Virus record (IMG/VR): IMGVR_UViG_3300005436_000028
Location: 1 to 32,118 of that record
Strand: one strand, 5' to 3'
DNA from: a virus
Length of the DNA stretch: 32,118 nucleotides
Positions 6,961 to 13,288 of the stretch are shown here, in pieces; the stretch's first letter is position 1, and every line of letters begins with the position of its first letter. The notes under the pieces were generated by a model that was not told where the DNA came from, searched no databases, and worked only from the letters and a program-made list of their open reading frames with translations. The position numbers and the translations under genes are program-made.

Positions 6961-7721
6961 TCTTTATACCTTGCTTTTTCGATTTTGTTGCATTGAATGA
7001 GATCGAACATGGCGGATTTGTCGCCCAATACCTCGGCCGCCTTGTAGCCTTCTCGGAAAATACTGAACAACTGGCCGGGATCGGCGGCCGCGTGCATCCT
7101 TGCCATCCAGCCCTGGAGCGTTTCGGGACGCATGCCGTTGGGATTGCCGCCGGCCGCGTTGCCGTCGTCGTCCTTGTCTTTGAATGTCAAGTTGAAAATC
7201 ATGTCTTTGAGGTAGCGTTTGGCGTAGGTGATCGCGCTGCCTGTGGCATGAGTGCGCGACATTACCCCGCCTCCTTTGGCACCCTTCCCATCGCAAGGCA
7301 TAGGCAGTGGATACTCTTTCGAATATCCGCCTAGAGTCAGAGTTCCCACGACCAGAATTTCTTCAGGCTTGGAGGATTCGCGTGGCTCGAAGGAAAGTGT
7401 CATGCGCTCCCTAGTGAGCAACCCATCGAGCACTGCGTCGATATCCTCGGCGCGAGCGAATTTACTGCGCGTCTCGGGATTATCTCCACGCTTGACGATG
7501 GGTTTCAGTTCGTCCTGAATCCTGCGTAGAGCAGCCTGGAATGCGGCCTTATCCTCGTAATCCCTCTGCTGGCGCATCTGATCGAGAATGAGATTGGCGA
7601 CCGTGAGTCCTTCGCCACTAGCGAGCGCGGCATCCAGTGCGCGCTGAATCATCTGCATTGGCGATGCCGGCGCGATGGCGGTCTGCGGCTCGGTCAGAGC
7701 CAGTTCTGCTTGATTACTCAT
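6957..7721 (-). CDS. ERF-family single-strand annealing protein
   Basis: The 254-residue product has ERF hallmarks: ARAEDIDAVLDGLLTRERMTLSF (about 90-111), the GSAITYAKRYL motif (161-171) followed by a DKDDDGN segment (182-188), and a helical C-terminus. ERF proteins anneal complementary single strands during phage recombination and genome circularisation. The start ATG directly abuts the TAA of the upstream gene (TAAATG) behind GGAGAG. Overlap with the exonuclease gene indicates coupled translation and joint action. Confidence 0.88.
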   Translation of the reverse strand: MSNQAELALTEPQTAIAPASPMQMIQRALDAALASGEGLTVANLILDQMRQQRDYEDKAAFQAALRRIQDELKPIVKRGDNPETRSKFARAEDIDAVLDGLLTRERMTLSFEPRESSKPEEILVVGTLTLGGYSKEYPLPMPCDGKGAKGGGVMSRTHATGSAITYAKRYLKDMIFNLTFKDKDDDGNAAGGNPNGMRPETLQGWMARMHAAADPGQLFSIFREGYKAAEVLGDKSAMFDLIQCNKIEKARYKE

Positions 7722-7958
7722 TTACTCTCCATCGCTCTCTTCTAAGCCCCAGGCGGACTCGTGGCGTTCGTCGATCTTGTTGTCAATGTATTTGTCATAG
7801 GCGCCCTGCTGCGCGTCGTCTTCGCGGCCTTCCATCCAGTCCTCTATGGCCTGCTGGATGGTGGAGGCGAGATCGTTGCGCTCATGTTCCGTGATGCCCC
7901 TGAGGTCATCGAGGAAAAGGCAGGCGAGGTCGTAGCAGTGGGGGTCGAAGAGCCTCAT
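7722..7958 (-). CDS. Small acidic phage protein, 78 aa
   Basis: The product (MRLFDPHCYDLACLFLDDL...) is strongly acidic and helical, ending GLEESDGE. It resembles in size and charge the small early proteins common in phage recombination operons, some of which inhibit host enzymes, but nothing identifies this one. The start overlaps the stop of the upstream gene (ATGA). The end abuts the annealing-protein start with no gap, so the genes are co-translated. Confidence 0.65.
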   Translation of the reverse strand: MRLFDPHCYDLACLFLDDLRGITEHERNDLASTIQQAIEDWMEGREDDAQQGAYDKYIDNKIDERHESAWGLEESDGE

Positions 7959-8251
7959 GCTGCACCGCCCTTGCCGTCTGCCTTGGCGATTGCTGCGCGA
8001 GCACTTGAGAGAATGTGACCGTCTTGCGTCCCTTCGATATACGAGAAACGTTCAACCATTGCGGTCAGCGACTCGTACAGTTCCGGCGCGGCGGCGATGA
8101 GGTTGCGGTTGGCGCACATACGACTTCCACCGATTGCGCTCCATGCTCCCTCTCCGTCCCCATGCGCCTGTGCTACCAACTCCCTTTGAGGATCTGGTCC
8201 GTAGATGTGCGAACCGTTAATTTGCCACGGCCCCGGTGTGAATTTGCTCAT
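7955..8251 (-). CDS. TPGPW-type small phage protein, 98 aa
   Basis: The product opens MSKFTPGPWQINGSHIYG and contains ANRNLIAAAPELYESLTAMV, a signature shared by many phage early proteins of unknown role (TPGPW...LIAAAPELL type). The family is found beside recombination genes in many temperate phages. The start overlaps the stop of the 54-aa gene upstream by ATGA. No catalytic motif is visible. Confidence 0.75.
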   Translation of the reverse strand: MSKFTPGPWQINGSHIYGPDPQRELVAQAHGDGEGAWSAIGGSRMCANRNLIAAAPELYESLTAMVERFSYIEGTQDGHILSSARAAIAKADGKGGAA

Positions 8252-8412
8252 GCGGCACCTTCGATCTGCTCAAACAAGGCAAGCTGCCGGGCGTCGATGG
8301 CGTCCTGAATCTCTATCTCGTCGCGCAGGCGTTCATAGGCTTCGTCCTCATCGGGCTCGAAGCGAACAAATTCGCGCTCGCCCAGCCAGTTGTCTTGATA
8401 GTGCCCTCTCAT
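8248..8412 (-). CDS. Small acidic phage protein, 54 aa
   Basis: The ATG at 8412 has AAGGAGGCCGC directly upstream and opens a 54-codon frame (MRGHYQDNWLGEREFVRFEP...). It ends LALFEQIEGAA at a TGA overlapping the next ATG. The ATGA overlaps at both ends are strong evidence that this short frame is a real operon member. It is acidic and helical. No family recognised. Confidence 0.7.
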   Translation of the reverse strand: MRGHYQDNWLGEREFVRFEPDEDEAYERLRDEIEIQDAIDARQLALFEQIEGAA

Positions 8413-8615
8413 GCGGCCTCCTTGAGAAAGGGGCTCGTAACCCGGTGCAGGGCAATGGCCAGGGCGAACTGATCGTGCGGGATGCCATCGTTGATGACAC
8501 GTATCTTGGCGTCGGAGAGAATTTCCATTGCTTCCGAATGGCCGCTCACTTGTATGTCCGCCAGCAGATGGTCCCAGGCGTTCATGAGAATGAGATACCC
8601 GATAGCGTTATCCAC
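8409..8615 (-). CDS. Small phage protein, 68 aa
   Basis: GTG at 8615 is preferred because GGAGG lies 6 nt upstream. The ATG at 8648 further up lacks a site and would extend into the neighbour. The product (VDNAIGYLILMNAWDHLLADIQVSGHSEAMEIL...) is helical with HDQFALAIALHRV near the end. It overlaps the upstream gene by 8 nt and the downstream gene by 4 nt. Function unknown. Confidence 0.6.
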   Translation of the reverse strand: MDNAIGYLILMNAWDHLLADIQVSGHSEAMEILSDAKIRVINDGIPHDQFALAIALHRVTSPFLKEAA

Positions 8616-9015
8616 GGAGCACCTCCGCCGGCCATAGCCCCTCATCATCCAGATCGCCGAGCTTGTCCTCGATCATGGTTTCGCCGTGCTTGATGTCGTC
8701 GACGCAGTCGGTCAGCGTCTCGGCGGCTTCCTGCACGCGCTCGATGTCGATGTCGAGGCCGGGATTGCCGTCCGCCCACTCGCGCGTCTCGATTTTGAAT
8801 TGGGCGCGGCTGACCGAGTAGGCCAGGTGGCCGAGTTCGCGGACCAGGATGGCGCGCAATTCGGCTTCCTTTACGCGCAGAAGTTCAAGCATCGCTCTGT
8901 CGTGCTCGATTTCCGTGCGCAGGGCCTGGCGCTCGGCTAAGATTTGCAGGCTCGAAGGGGGCGGTTGGGGATGGCGGCGAAAAACAATATTCACGGCGCG
9001 CTCGCTTACGGTCAT
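8608..9015 (-). CDS. Helical phage protein, first gene of leftward operon, 135 aa
   Basis: The product has a long heptad-rich region (ILAERQALRTEIEHDRAML...LRAILVREL), likely coiled coil, and an acidic C-terminus (DKLGDLDDEGLWP). The ATG at 9015 is preceded by GAGAGGAAA. As the promoter-proximal gene of the leftward early operon it could be an early regulator or host-takeover protein, but no family is recognised. Confidence 0.65.
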   Translation of the reverse strand: MTVSERAVNIVFRRHPQPPPSSLQILAERQALRTEIEHDRAMLELLRVKEAELRAILVRELGHLAYSVSRAQFKIETREWADGNPGLDIDIERVQEAAETLTDCVDDIKHGETMIEDKLGDLDDEGLWPAEVLRG

Positions 9016-9095
9016 GCTCTTTTTCCTCTCAGTTTCCGGCGGGTCGGGGGGCCCTCCAAATCCATGTATGGCATCTAGGGATGGATTAAGTTCAA

Positions 9096-9122
9096 ACTAT
9101 ACTCCCCGCCGCGCAGAGTCAA
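9096..9122 (-). promoter_or_regulatory. Candidate leftward early promoter
   Basis: On the minus strand TTGACT (9122-9117) is followed after 15 nt by TATAGT (9101-9096), a close sigma70-type match with a slightly short spacer. It lies in the 166-nt gap between the divergent leftward operon and the excisionase gene and points at the leftward operon. The rightward promoter for excisionase/integrase is less clear. Confidence 0.45.
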
Positions 9123-9181
9123 GGTATATGTTTTGATAAGTTGCGATTGATTTCTTTTGTAGACGGGCGTAGAGTCCAGTA

Positions 9182-9406
9182 ATGGTTACTAAAAAGCTAC
9201 TCATACAACTGGACGACCCGCTACTGACCCCCCAGCAGGTAGCGGATCGCCTGCAAATGCATAAGATTTCAGTGCAGAATATGCGTCTGAAGGGCAAGGG
9301 GCCGCCCTGGATCAGGCCTAACGGCAAGCGGGTCTATTATCCGCAGCGCCTGTTTGAGGAGTGGCTGAATAAGACCCTGACCGTGCCCGGTCAGGACGTG
9401 GCCTGA
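9182..9406 (+). CDS. xis: Excisionase-like helix-turn-helix protein
   Basis: The 74-residue product has the HTH_17 (MerR/AlpA-like) pattern of phage excisionases: LLTPQQVADRLQMHKISVQNM, then KGKGPPWIRPNGKRVYYPQRLFEEWL. Such proteins bend DNA at attachment sites and tip the integrase toward excision, and some also regulate transcription. It ends 1 nt before the integrase start, so the two are coupled. The ribosome site is weak. Whether it acts in excision or as a regulator cannot be told from sequence. Confidence 0.8.
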   Translation: MVTKKLLIQLDDPLLTPQQVADRLQMHKISVQNMRLKGKGPPWIRPNGKRVYYPQRLFEEWLNKTLTVPGQDVA

Positions 9407-9407
9407 T

Positions 9408-10451
9408 ATGTCCGTTTTTCAGCGCGGCCCCCGCTGGCACTATGAGTTCATGTATGCGGGCGTGAAGATCCGCCGCGCCTGCGGAAAGAACTGCCACAGC
9501 AAGATGCGCGCCCAGCAGATCGAACGCGAGGCCCGGGCCCGGGCCATGAATGGCGACACGCCCATGAGCCCCAGGTCGATGCCCATCTTAAGCCAGGCCG
9601 CCGAATCGTTCCTGGCGGAGCGCGAGGAAGCCTTTCAGGCCGGTAACCTGGCCGCCAACACCCTGCGCCATTACCGCAACGCCTGGCGCAGCTGGCTGGC
9701 CCCCACTGCGCTGGCCGCCATGAAGGTCAACCGGATCACGGCGGAGCACATCGCCGCCGTTCACTTTCCCGGAGGGGCGTTCACCACCCAGAACGCGCGG
9801 CAGTGCCTGGGCGCCATCCTCGAATGGTGCCGCCGGCATCGCTTCATTGCGGCGGTCCCGCGCCTGCCCGGAAAGCGTCTGCAGGGGCGCAAGATCCGCA
9901 TCACCCCCGAAATCGAGTTCGCCCTGCGCCGGCACATGGAGCGCGACGTGAGCGACATCTTCACCGTCATGCTGGACGCGGTGATGCGCAACTCGGAAGT
10001 CATGGCCATGCGCTGGGAGCATGTCGACTGGGAGCGGGGGGAGTATTTCGTGGCGGGCGGGAAGACCGATGCCTCCCGCCGCACCGTGCCCATGAGCGAA
10101 CGCATCCGTGCTATGCTCTTGGGTCGGCAGGCCGAAGCCGCCAGCGAGTGGATATTCCCCAGCAGGATCCACCGCGTGGGCCATCGCGTGACCATCGCCA
10201 GGCAGTTCCGGGCGGCACGGATGGCGGCCGGCATCGACCCCAAGGTCAAGCTCTACTGCGCCCGCCATACCGGCGCCAGCGAGCTATCAGAGATGGGCGT
10301 GGACCTTCTCACCCTGCGCACCATCCTGGGGCACGAGGACATTTCGACCACCAACCGATACCTGCACGGCGACACCCGGCTGGCGAAGGTGGCGGTCGAT
10401 CAGCGCAACCTCGACCGGTGCGGCCTGCGGGTGGTCCCGAAGAAGGCATAG
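9408..10451 (+). CDS. int: Tyrosine-family phage integrase
   Basis: The 347-residue protein has a short N-terminal arm-binding-like region, a SAM-like core-binding domain (about 60-150: SQAAESFLAEREEAFQAGN, NTLRHYRNAWRSWL) and a catalytic domain. Visible residues are Arg194 (AVMRNSEVMAMRW), Lys219, Arg286 in CARHTGAS, His309 in LGHEDIS and nucleophile Tyr318 in TTNRYLH. The box II His that usually precedes the second Arg is a Tyr (YCARHT). It catalyses recombination between phage and host attachment sites. The candidate attachment core lies about 100 nt downstream, matching a tRNA-Thr gene. Confidence 0.95.
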   Translation: MSVFQRGPRWHYEFMYAGVKIRRACGKNCHSKMRAQQIEREARARAMNGDTPMSPRSMPILSQAAESFLAEREEAFQAGNLAANTLRHYRNAWRSWLAPTALAAMKVNRITAEHIAAVHFPGGAFTTQNARQCLGAILEWCRRHRFIAAVPRLPGKRLQGRKIRITPEIEFALRRHMERDVSDIFTVMLDAVMRNSEVMAMRWEHVDWERGEYFVAGGKTDASRRTVPMSERIRAMLLGRQAEAASEWIFPSRIHRVGHRVTIARQFRAARMAAGIDPKVKLYCARHTGASELSEMGVDLLTLRTILGHEDISTTNRYLHGDTRLAKVAVDQRNLDRCGLRVVPKKA

Positions 10452-10462
10452 GACGCCTATGC
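10446..10462 (+). other. Hairpin over the integrase stop codon
   Basis: GCATAGG-ACG-CCTATGC is a perfect 7-bp inverted repeat with a 3-nt loop and contains the integrase TAG. No T-run follows, so it is not a classical terminator on its own. It could protect the mRNA end or bind a protein at the attachment region. Confidence 0.5.
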
Positions 10463-10489
10463 ATCGACCGATTGAGTACTTCCCTTTCC

Positions 10490-10506
10490 CCCCACAAGGG
10501 GTTTTT
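10490..10506 (+). terminator. Putative intrinsic terminator after integrase; also arm-like repeat
   Basis: CCCC-ACAA-GGGG is followed by TTTTT, 40 nt after the integrase stop. The stem is only 4 bp, so termination may be partial. The same sequence (10491-10506) recurs at 10755-10770 with one difference, which raises the alternative that it is an integrase arm-type site. Confidence 0.5.
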
Positions 10507-10554
10507 CCCGATTTTGAGCCGGTGCCATAACGCTATGCAAAAACTACAGTTACA

Positions 10555-10602
10555 TGGAGCCGACGAGCGGGATCGAACCGCTGACCTGCTGATTACGAAT
10601 CA
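10555..10602 (-). other. attP core: 3' part of tRNA-Thr(CGU)
   Basis: On the minus strand the 48 nt read as a tRNA from the anticodon loop to the end: loop TTCGTAA (anticodon CGT, Thr), stem TCAGC, variable AGGTC, T-arm AGCGG/TTCGATC/CCGCT, acceptor CGTCGGC, T, CCA. The D-arm and 5' acceptor half are absent, so it is not a working tRNA. Integrases commonly target tRNA 3' halves and the phage copy restores the gene. Phage genes on both sides indicate attP, not attL or attR. Confidence 0.85.
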
Positions 10603-10754
10603 TTGCACCCAGGAATCCATGTATGGCGCAGCGGAACTTAGCCGGCTGATTATAAATAACTTAACAAAACACCTGCCGCCTTGACTATTGCTAGATTCCA
10701 GACATAGTGAAACAATACGCAATTATGGGACATTCGACGACTCCCCACAGAACT

Positions 10755-10770
10755 CCCACAAAGGGTTTTT
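10755..10770 (+). repeat. Arm-like repeat right of attP core
   Basis: CCCACAAAGGGTTTTT matches 15 of 16 bases with 10491-10506. The two copies flank the tRNA-derived core, 48 bp to its left and about 152 bp to its right, in the same orientation, as integrase arm-type sites do. Confidence 0.5.
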
Positions 10771-10798
10771 GTCTGCCTGCGGGATTGAGGAATCATTT

Positions 10799-11248
10799 AT
10801 GCACCTGGCCGCCTTTTTCATCCTTGCGCTTTGCGCAATCGCCGCGTCCCGCCTGATTCGCTTCCCGCCGTCCGGGGCTGAGGAACTCAAGGAGTTCCAG
10901 CGCATCGAGGATCTGCTGCCCCGTCTCCTGCCCTATGCATATCATGGCGACCGCGCGCGCCTCCTGGCCGTCATCGGGGGCGTCTCCGGCCTGCGCGCCA
11001 TGCGGAGGTCGAGTTCGACCATCTCCACCCTGATCGCGCGCCGGGCGCGCGCCGCCGGCTGCGCAAGCCGGATCGCCGAGCAGACGTTCCTATATTCTGT
11101 CGCGGCCAGGTGGGTGATTTTGGGGGCCATCGTCGAGACCTGGCTGTGCCGGCTCGTTCCCTTGTGGCCCCCGATATGCTTGACCGCTGCGGCGCAGATT
11201 TATTGCGAAATGGCGGTTACCTACGAAGCACTCGTGGACTATATTTAG
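10799..11248 (+). CDS. Putative membrane protein, 149 aa
   Basis: The ATG at 10799 (MHLAAFFILALCAIAASRLI) follows a GAGG site 9 nt upstream. The frame opens earlier at a TTG, but that part covers the attachment arm. The N-terminal 20 residues form a membrane helix or uncleaved signal, followed by a basic soluble region. A second hydrophobic block (about 98-140: WVILGAIVETWLCRLVPLWP, ICLTAAAQIYCEM) may hold one or two more helices. No family recognised. Genes next to integrases are often lysogenic accessory genes, which would fit an envelope protein expressed in the lysogen. Confidence 0.65.
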   Translation: MHLAAFFILALCAIAASRLIRFPPSGAEELKEFQRIEDLLPRLLPYAYHGDRARLLAVIGGVSGLRAMRRSSSTISTLIARRARAAGCASRIAEQTFLYSVAARWVILGAIVETWLCRLVPLWPPICLTAAAQIYCEMAVTYEALVDYI

Positions 11249-11274
11249 ACCTCGCAACTATACATAGCGCATAG

Positions 11275-11766
11275 ATGGGCCTATTATGGAAATTGCGCGA
11301 AATGAACTACTCACTTTTCACATCTCACGATGCGGGGCACGGTATGGTCCTGACCCCATTTGAAGTGTTCACCGCCAAGCGTAAGCAGGAAATACAGTCC
11401 GAATTGACCGCCCTGGTTCCTTCCGATCAGCGGCGCAAGTTATTGAATCTTCTGTCGGAACTGGAGCGCATCGCGGAAGCCCTTTCCAAGGGCAGCGTAA
11501 AGTATGTTCAGGCCGCCATGCCTATCGATGCCATCGTTGCCTACCTGGACGAAGCGCGTCTTCCGGCCACGGAGAACCAGATTGTGGACGCGGTGCTGGC
11601 GGGCGGCTACAAGGGCGGGGAGAGCGCGCGCTCCATGCACGAGCCCCGCATCCGCGCCAGCATCAACGTACATATCAATGGCAAGGGTGCGCAGGGAAAG
11701 AACGCCCTCAAGAAGATCAATGATCTGATTGGGATGGCCTCCTGGGATGATTCGCTGTTCCAGTAA
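11275..11766 (+). CDS. Unknown protein with winged-helix-like segment, 163 aa
   Basis: Residues about 30-80 are helical and charged (FTAKRKQEIQSELTALVPS, RRKLLNLLSELERIAEAL). Residues about 82-135 (IDAIVAYLDEARLPATENQIVDAVLAGG...INVHING) resemble a winged-helix fold such as HARE-HTH. The start is uncertain: ATGs at 11275, 11305 and 11344 are all possible and none has a clear ribosome site. The position just upstream of the partition genes suggests an accessory DNA-binding role, which is inference. Confidence 0.6.
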   Translation: MGLLWKLREMNYSLFTSHDAGHGMVLTPFEVFTAKRKQEIQSELTALVPSDQRRKLLNLLSELERIAEALSKGSVKYVQAAMPIDAIVAYLDEARLPATENQIVDAVLAGGYKGGESARSMHEPRIRASINVHINGKGAQGKNALKKINDLIGMASWDDSLFQ

Positions 11767-11828
11767 ACCGCGCGGCAGGGTTTCCTCTGGAGGCTCCCCT
11801 ATGGGGCTATTGCATATCCTGATTCCTG

Positions 11829-11867
11829 TGGCGTCATAACGTCATCACGCCATGCCATCATTACGCC
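11829..11867 (+). promoter_or_regulatory. Upstream par repeat, candidate operator/centromere
   Basis: TGGCGTCATAACGTCA (11829-11844) is an exact 16-bp copy of 12705-12720 and is followed by related steps (TCACGCCATGCCATCATTACGCC) up to the parA start. Ribbon-helix-helix partition proteins bind arrays like this and repress their own operon. The copy overlaps a possible -10 element (TCATAA). Confidence 0.5.
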
Positions 11868-12482
11868 ATGAAGACAATCGCCTTTATGAGCCAGAAGGGC
11901 GGCGTGGGCAAGACGACGCTCTCCGTTCACATGGCGGTAGCGGCCGAGGAATCAGGCGAGCGGGTGGCGCTGGTGGATACCGATCCGCAGCGCTCGGCGA
12001 CGGTCTGGAGCGAGGCGCGCGCGAGCGAAACTCCCATCGTAGCTACGGCCTCCGCCGGCGATCTGGACGAAGTCCTGCGCGCCGCCCTTGCGGACCACAT
12101 GACCCTGATGATCGTGGATACCGCCCCCCATGCGGCTCCCGATGCGGCGCGGATTGCGAGCGCTGTCGATCTGATCTGCATTCCCTGCCGGCCAACGGCA
12201 TTTGACCTGGCGGCGGTGGGCAATGCGGTTGAGATCGTGCGGGCCGCCAAGACCAGCGCCGTTCTAATCCTCTCCGCCTGCCCGTTCCGCTCCCCGGAAA
12301 TCGCGGAGACGCGGCAATTGCTGTCTGAGTACGGCCTGCCTGTATGTCCCGGCGACATCACCGAACGGCGCGCTTTTGCCCGCGCCGTGGCCACCGGCCG
12401 CGCGGTCACGGAGTTTGAGGAAGACGGCAAGGCCGCCGCCGAGATTCGCGCGTTGTGGTCCTGGCTGAAGGAGCAACTATGA
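11868..12482 (+). CDS. parA: ParA-family partition ATPase
   Basis: At 204 aa it is the short, type Ib form without an N-terminal HTH. It has a deviant Walker A KGGVGKTT (10-17), Walker A' DTDPQ (37-41) and Walker B IVDTAP (about 82-87). Such ATPases form gradients on the nucleoid and position a plasmid through a partner bound to a centromere. The following gene overlaps the stop by ATGA and encodes a ribbon-helix-helix protein, the expected partner. In a phage with an integrase this is unusual and suggests stable episomal maintenance. Confidence 0.92.
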   Translation: MKTIAFMSQKGGVGKTTLSVHMAVAAEESGERVALVDTDPQRSATVWSEARASETPIVATASAGDLDEVLRAALADHMTLMIVDTAPHAAPDAARIASAVDLICIPCRPTAFDLAAVGNAVEIVRAAKTSAVLILSACPFRSPEIAETRQLLSEYGLPVCPGDITERRAFARAVATGRAVTEFEEDGKAAAEIRALWSWLKEQL

Positions 12483-12715
12483 GCGATCTCTCGAAGTTCA
12501 CCCGGAAAGCCTCGCCCCAGACAGTGCCCGCCAGCCGGGTGCGCGGCAAAAAGGAAACCGTGGCCCTCACCGTACGCCTGCGCCGGTCCGACTGGGAGCG
12601 CCTGCACCAGCTGGCCGTCTCCGAGGGCGTCAGCATCCAGACACTGGCCCTGCAGGGGTTTAACCGCGTCTTCGCCGACAAAGGCCTGCCCCGGATAGAA
12701 GTCATGGCGTCATAA
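12479..12715 (+). CDS. Ribbon-helix-helix partition partner, ParB-like
   Basis: The 78-residue product has a flexible basic N-terminus (SKFTRKASPQTVPASRVRGKK) followed by a ribbon-helix-helix fold: strand TVALTVRLR, helix SDWERLHQLAVSEG, helix SIQTLALQGFNRVF. This is the architecture of ParG-type proteins, which bind the centromere and stimulate ParA through an Arg-bearing tail. The ATG overlaps the parA stop. The last codons contain the second copy of the flanking 16-bp repeat. A role as RHH repressor only is the alternative. Confidence 0.75.
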   Translation: MSDLSKFTRKASPQTVPASRVRGKKETVALTVRLRRSDWERLHQLAVSEGVSIQTLALQGFNRVFADKGLPRIEVMAS

Positions 12716-12734
12716 CGTCAATGCGTCTTGACGT
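12705..12734 (+). promoter_or_regulatory. Downstream par repeat and inverted repeat
   Basis: TGGCGTCATAACGTCA (12705-12720) repeats 11829-11844 exactly. Its end forms a perfect inverted repeat ACGTCAA-tgcgtc-TTGACGT (12715-12734) that spans the stop codon of the RHH gene. This is a candidate centromere site for the ParA/RHH pair. Confidence 0.5.
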
Positions 12735-12740
12735 GAGAAT

Positions 12741-12902
12741 CTATGCATGGGGCGCAACGCCATTTTTCGATAACTCGCGGCATTTAGTGATAAATTTGGC
12801 CGATCCACCTATGGAATCCATGGCTTGTGCTATAGTGGCTTTCAATTCCATAAACGCACGGCCAGCGCTTCCACGGCCCAGGTGAGATGCATACTTGTCC
12901 AT
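12741..12902 (-). CDS. Possible small antisense-strand protein, 53 aa
   Basis: The minus frame (MDKYASHLGRGSAGRAFMELKATIAQ...) has protein-like composition with two amphipathic helices and fills a gap that otherwise holds nothing. It can be extended to an ATG at 12944, but that would collide with the rightward gene starting at 12943. No ribosome site is visible for either start and no family is recognised, so it may be spurious. Confidence 0.28.
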   Translation of the reverse strand: MDKYASHLGRGSAGRAFMELKATIAQAMDSIGGSAKFITKCRELSKNGVAPHA

Positions 12903-12942
12903 AAGCAAAAGGGCAGTCTTACGCAATGCACTAGGCGAGCAC

Positions 12943-13215
12943 ATGCAGACGCTCGCCGAGGACGAAATTGAGTCCTATGAATTCCTAGCCGAGCGCGGCG
13001 AAGTCATCCGCTGCCTGAAGATGAAAAAGGGTCGTGAGCTGATCATTTTCCGGCTCAAGGCGCCCAAAGACCCGCCCGTCGAACCATCCAATTCCGGCAA
13101 CTCCGACAGCAGCCTGAGCGAGCACGATGCGCACGCCATCGCGGGATTGTTTGACAAGATCAGCCGCACGCAGATTGAGCGCTGGCTGGGCTGGGGTTTA
13201 ATCGGTTCCTGGTAG
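12943..13215 (+). CDS. Unknown phage protein, 90 aa
   Basis: The product (MQTLAEDEIESYEFLAERGEV...) has an acidic start, a beta-like middle (LKMKKGRELIIFRLKAP), a Ser/Asn linker and a C-terminal helix ending RWLGWGLIGSW. The ATG at 12943 has only a weak AGGCGAG site. A TTG at 12895 would add 16 residues. No family recognised. It lies between the par cassette and the methyltransferase. Confidence 0.55.
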   Translation: MQTLAEDEIESYEFLAERGEVIRCLKMKKGRELIIFRLKAPKDPPVEPSNSGNSDSSLSEHDAHAIAGLFDKISRTQIERWLGWGLIGSW

Positions 13216-13288
13216 CGGGGGGAACCGTGGGGGAGGGGGGGGCGTTTGAGTTCCTGCGCCTTCCGCTAACTTCCGCAGTATCAACGAT

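Larger units (their letters stand above)
10452..10798. other. Gene-free attachment region (347 bp)
   Basis: No gene is supported here. It holds the end of a hairpin, a weak terminator, the tRNA-derived attachment core, a 14-bp repeat (10614-10627) shared with the early control region at 9059-9072, an AT-rich stretch (about 10640-10680) and the second arm-like repeat. This composition is typical of a phage attP with protein-binding arms. Confidence 0.7.

Noticed and set aside
10555-10602. A functional tRNA-Thr gene
   Set aside because: The D-arm and 5' acceptor strand are missing and no matching 5' half lies within the next 100 bp.
9803-10684. A 293-codon rightward frame over the integrase gene and attachment core
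   Set aside because: It is a shadow of the integrase. Its end reads GADERDRTADLLITN, a well-known spurious peptide from translating a tRNA on the wrong strand.
11767-11828. CCCC-TAT-GGGG hairpin before the par genes as a terminator
   Set aside because: The stem is short and no T-run follows.
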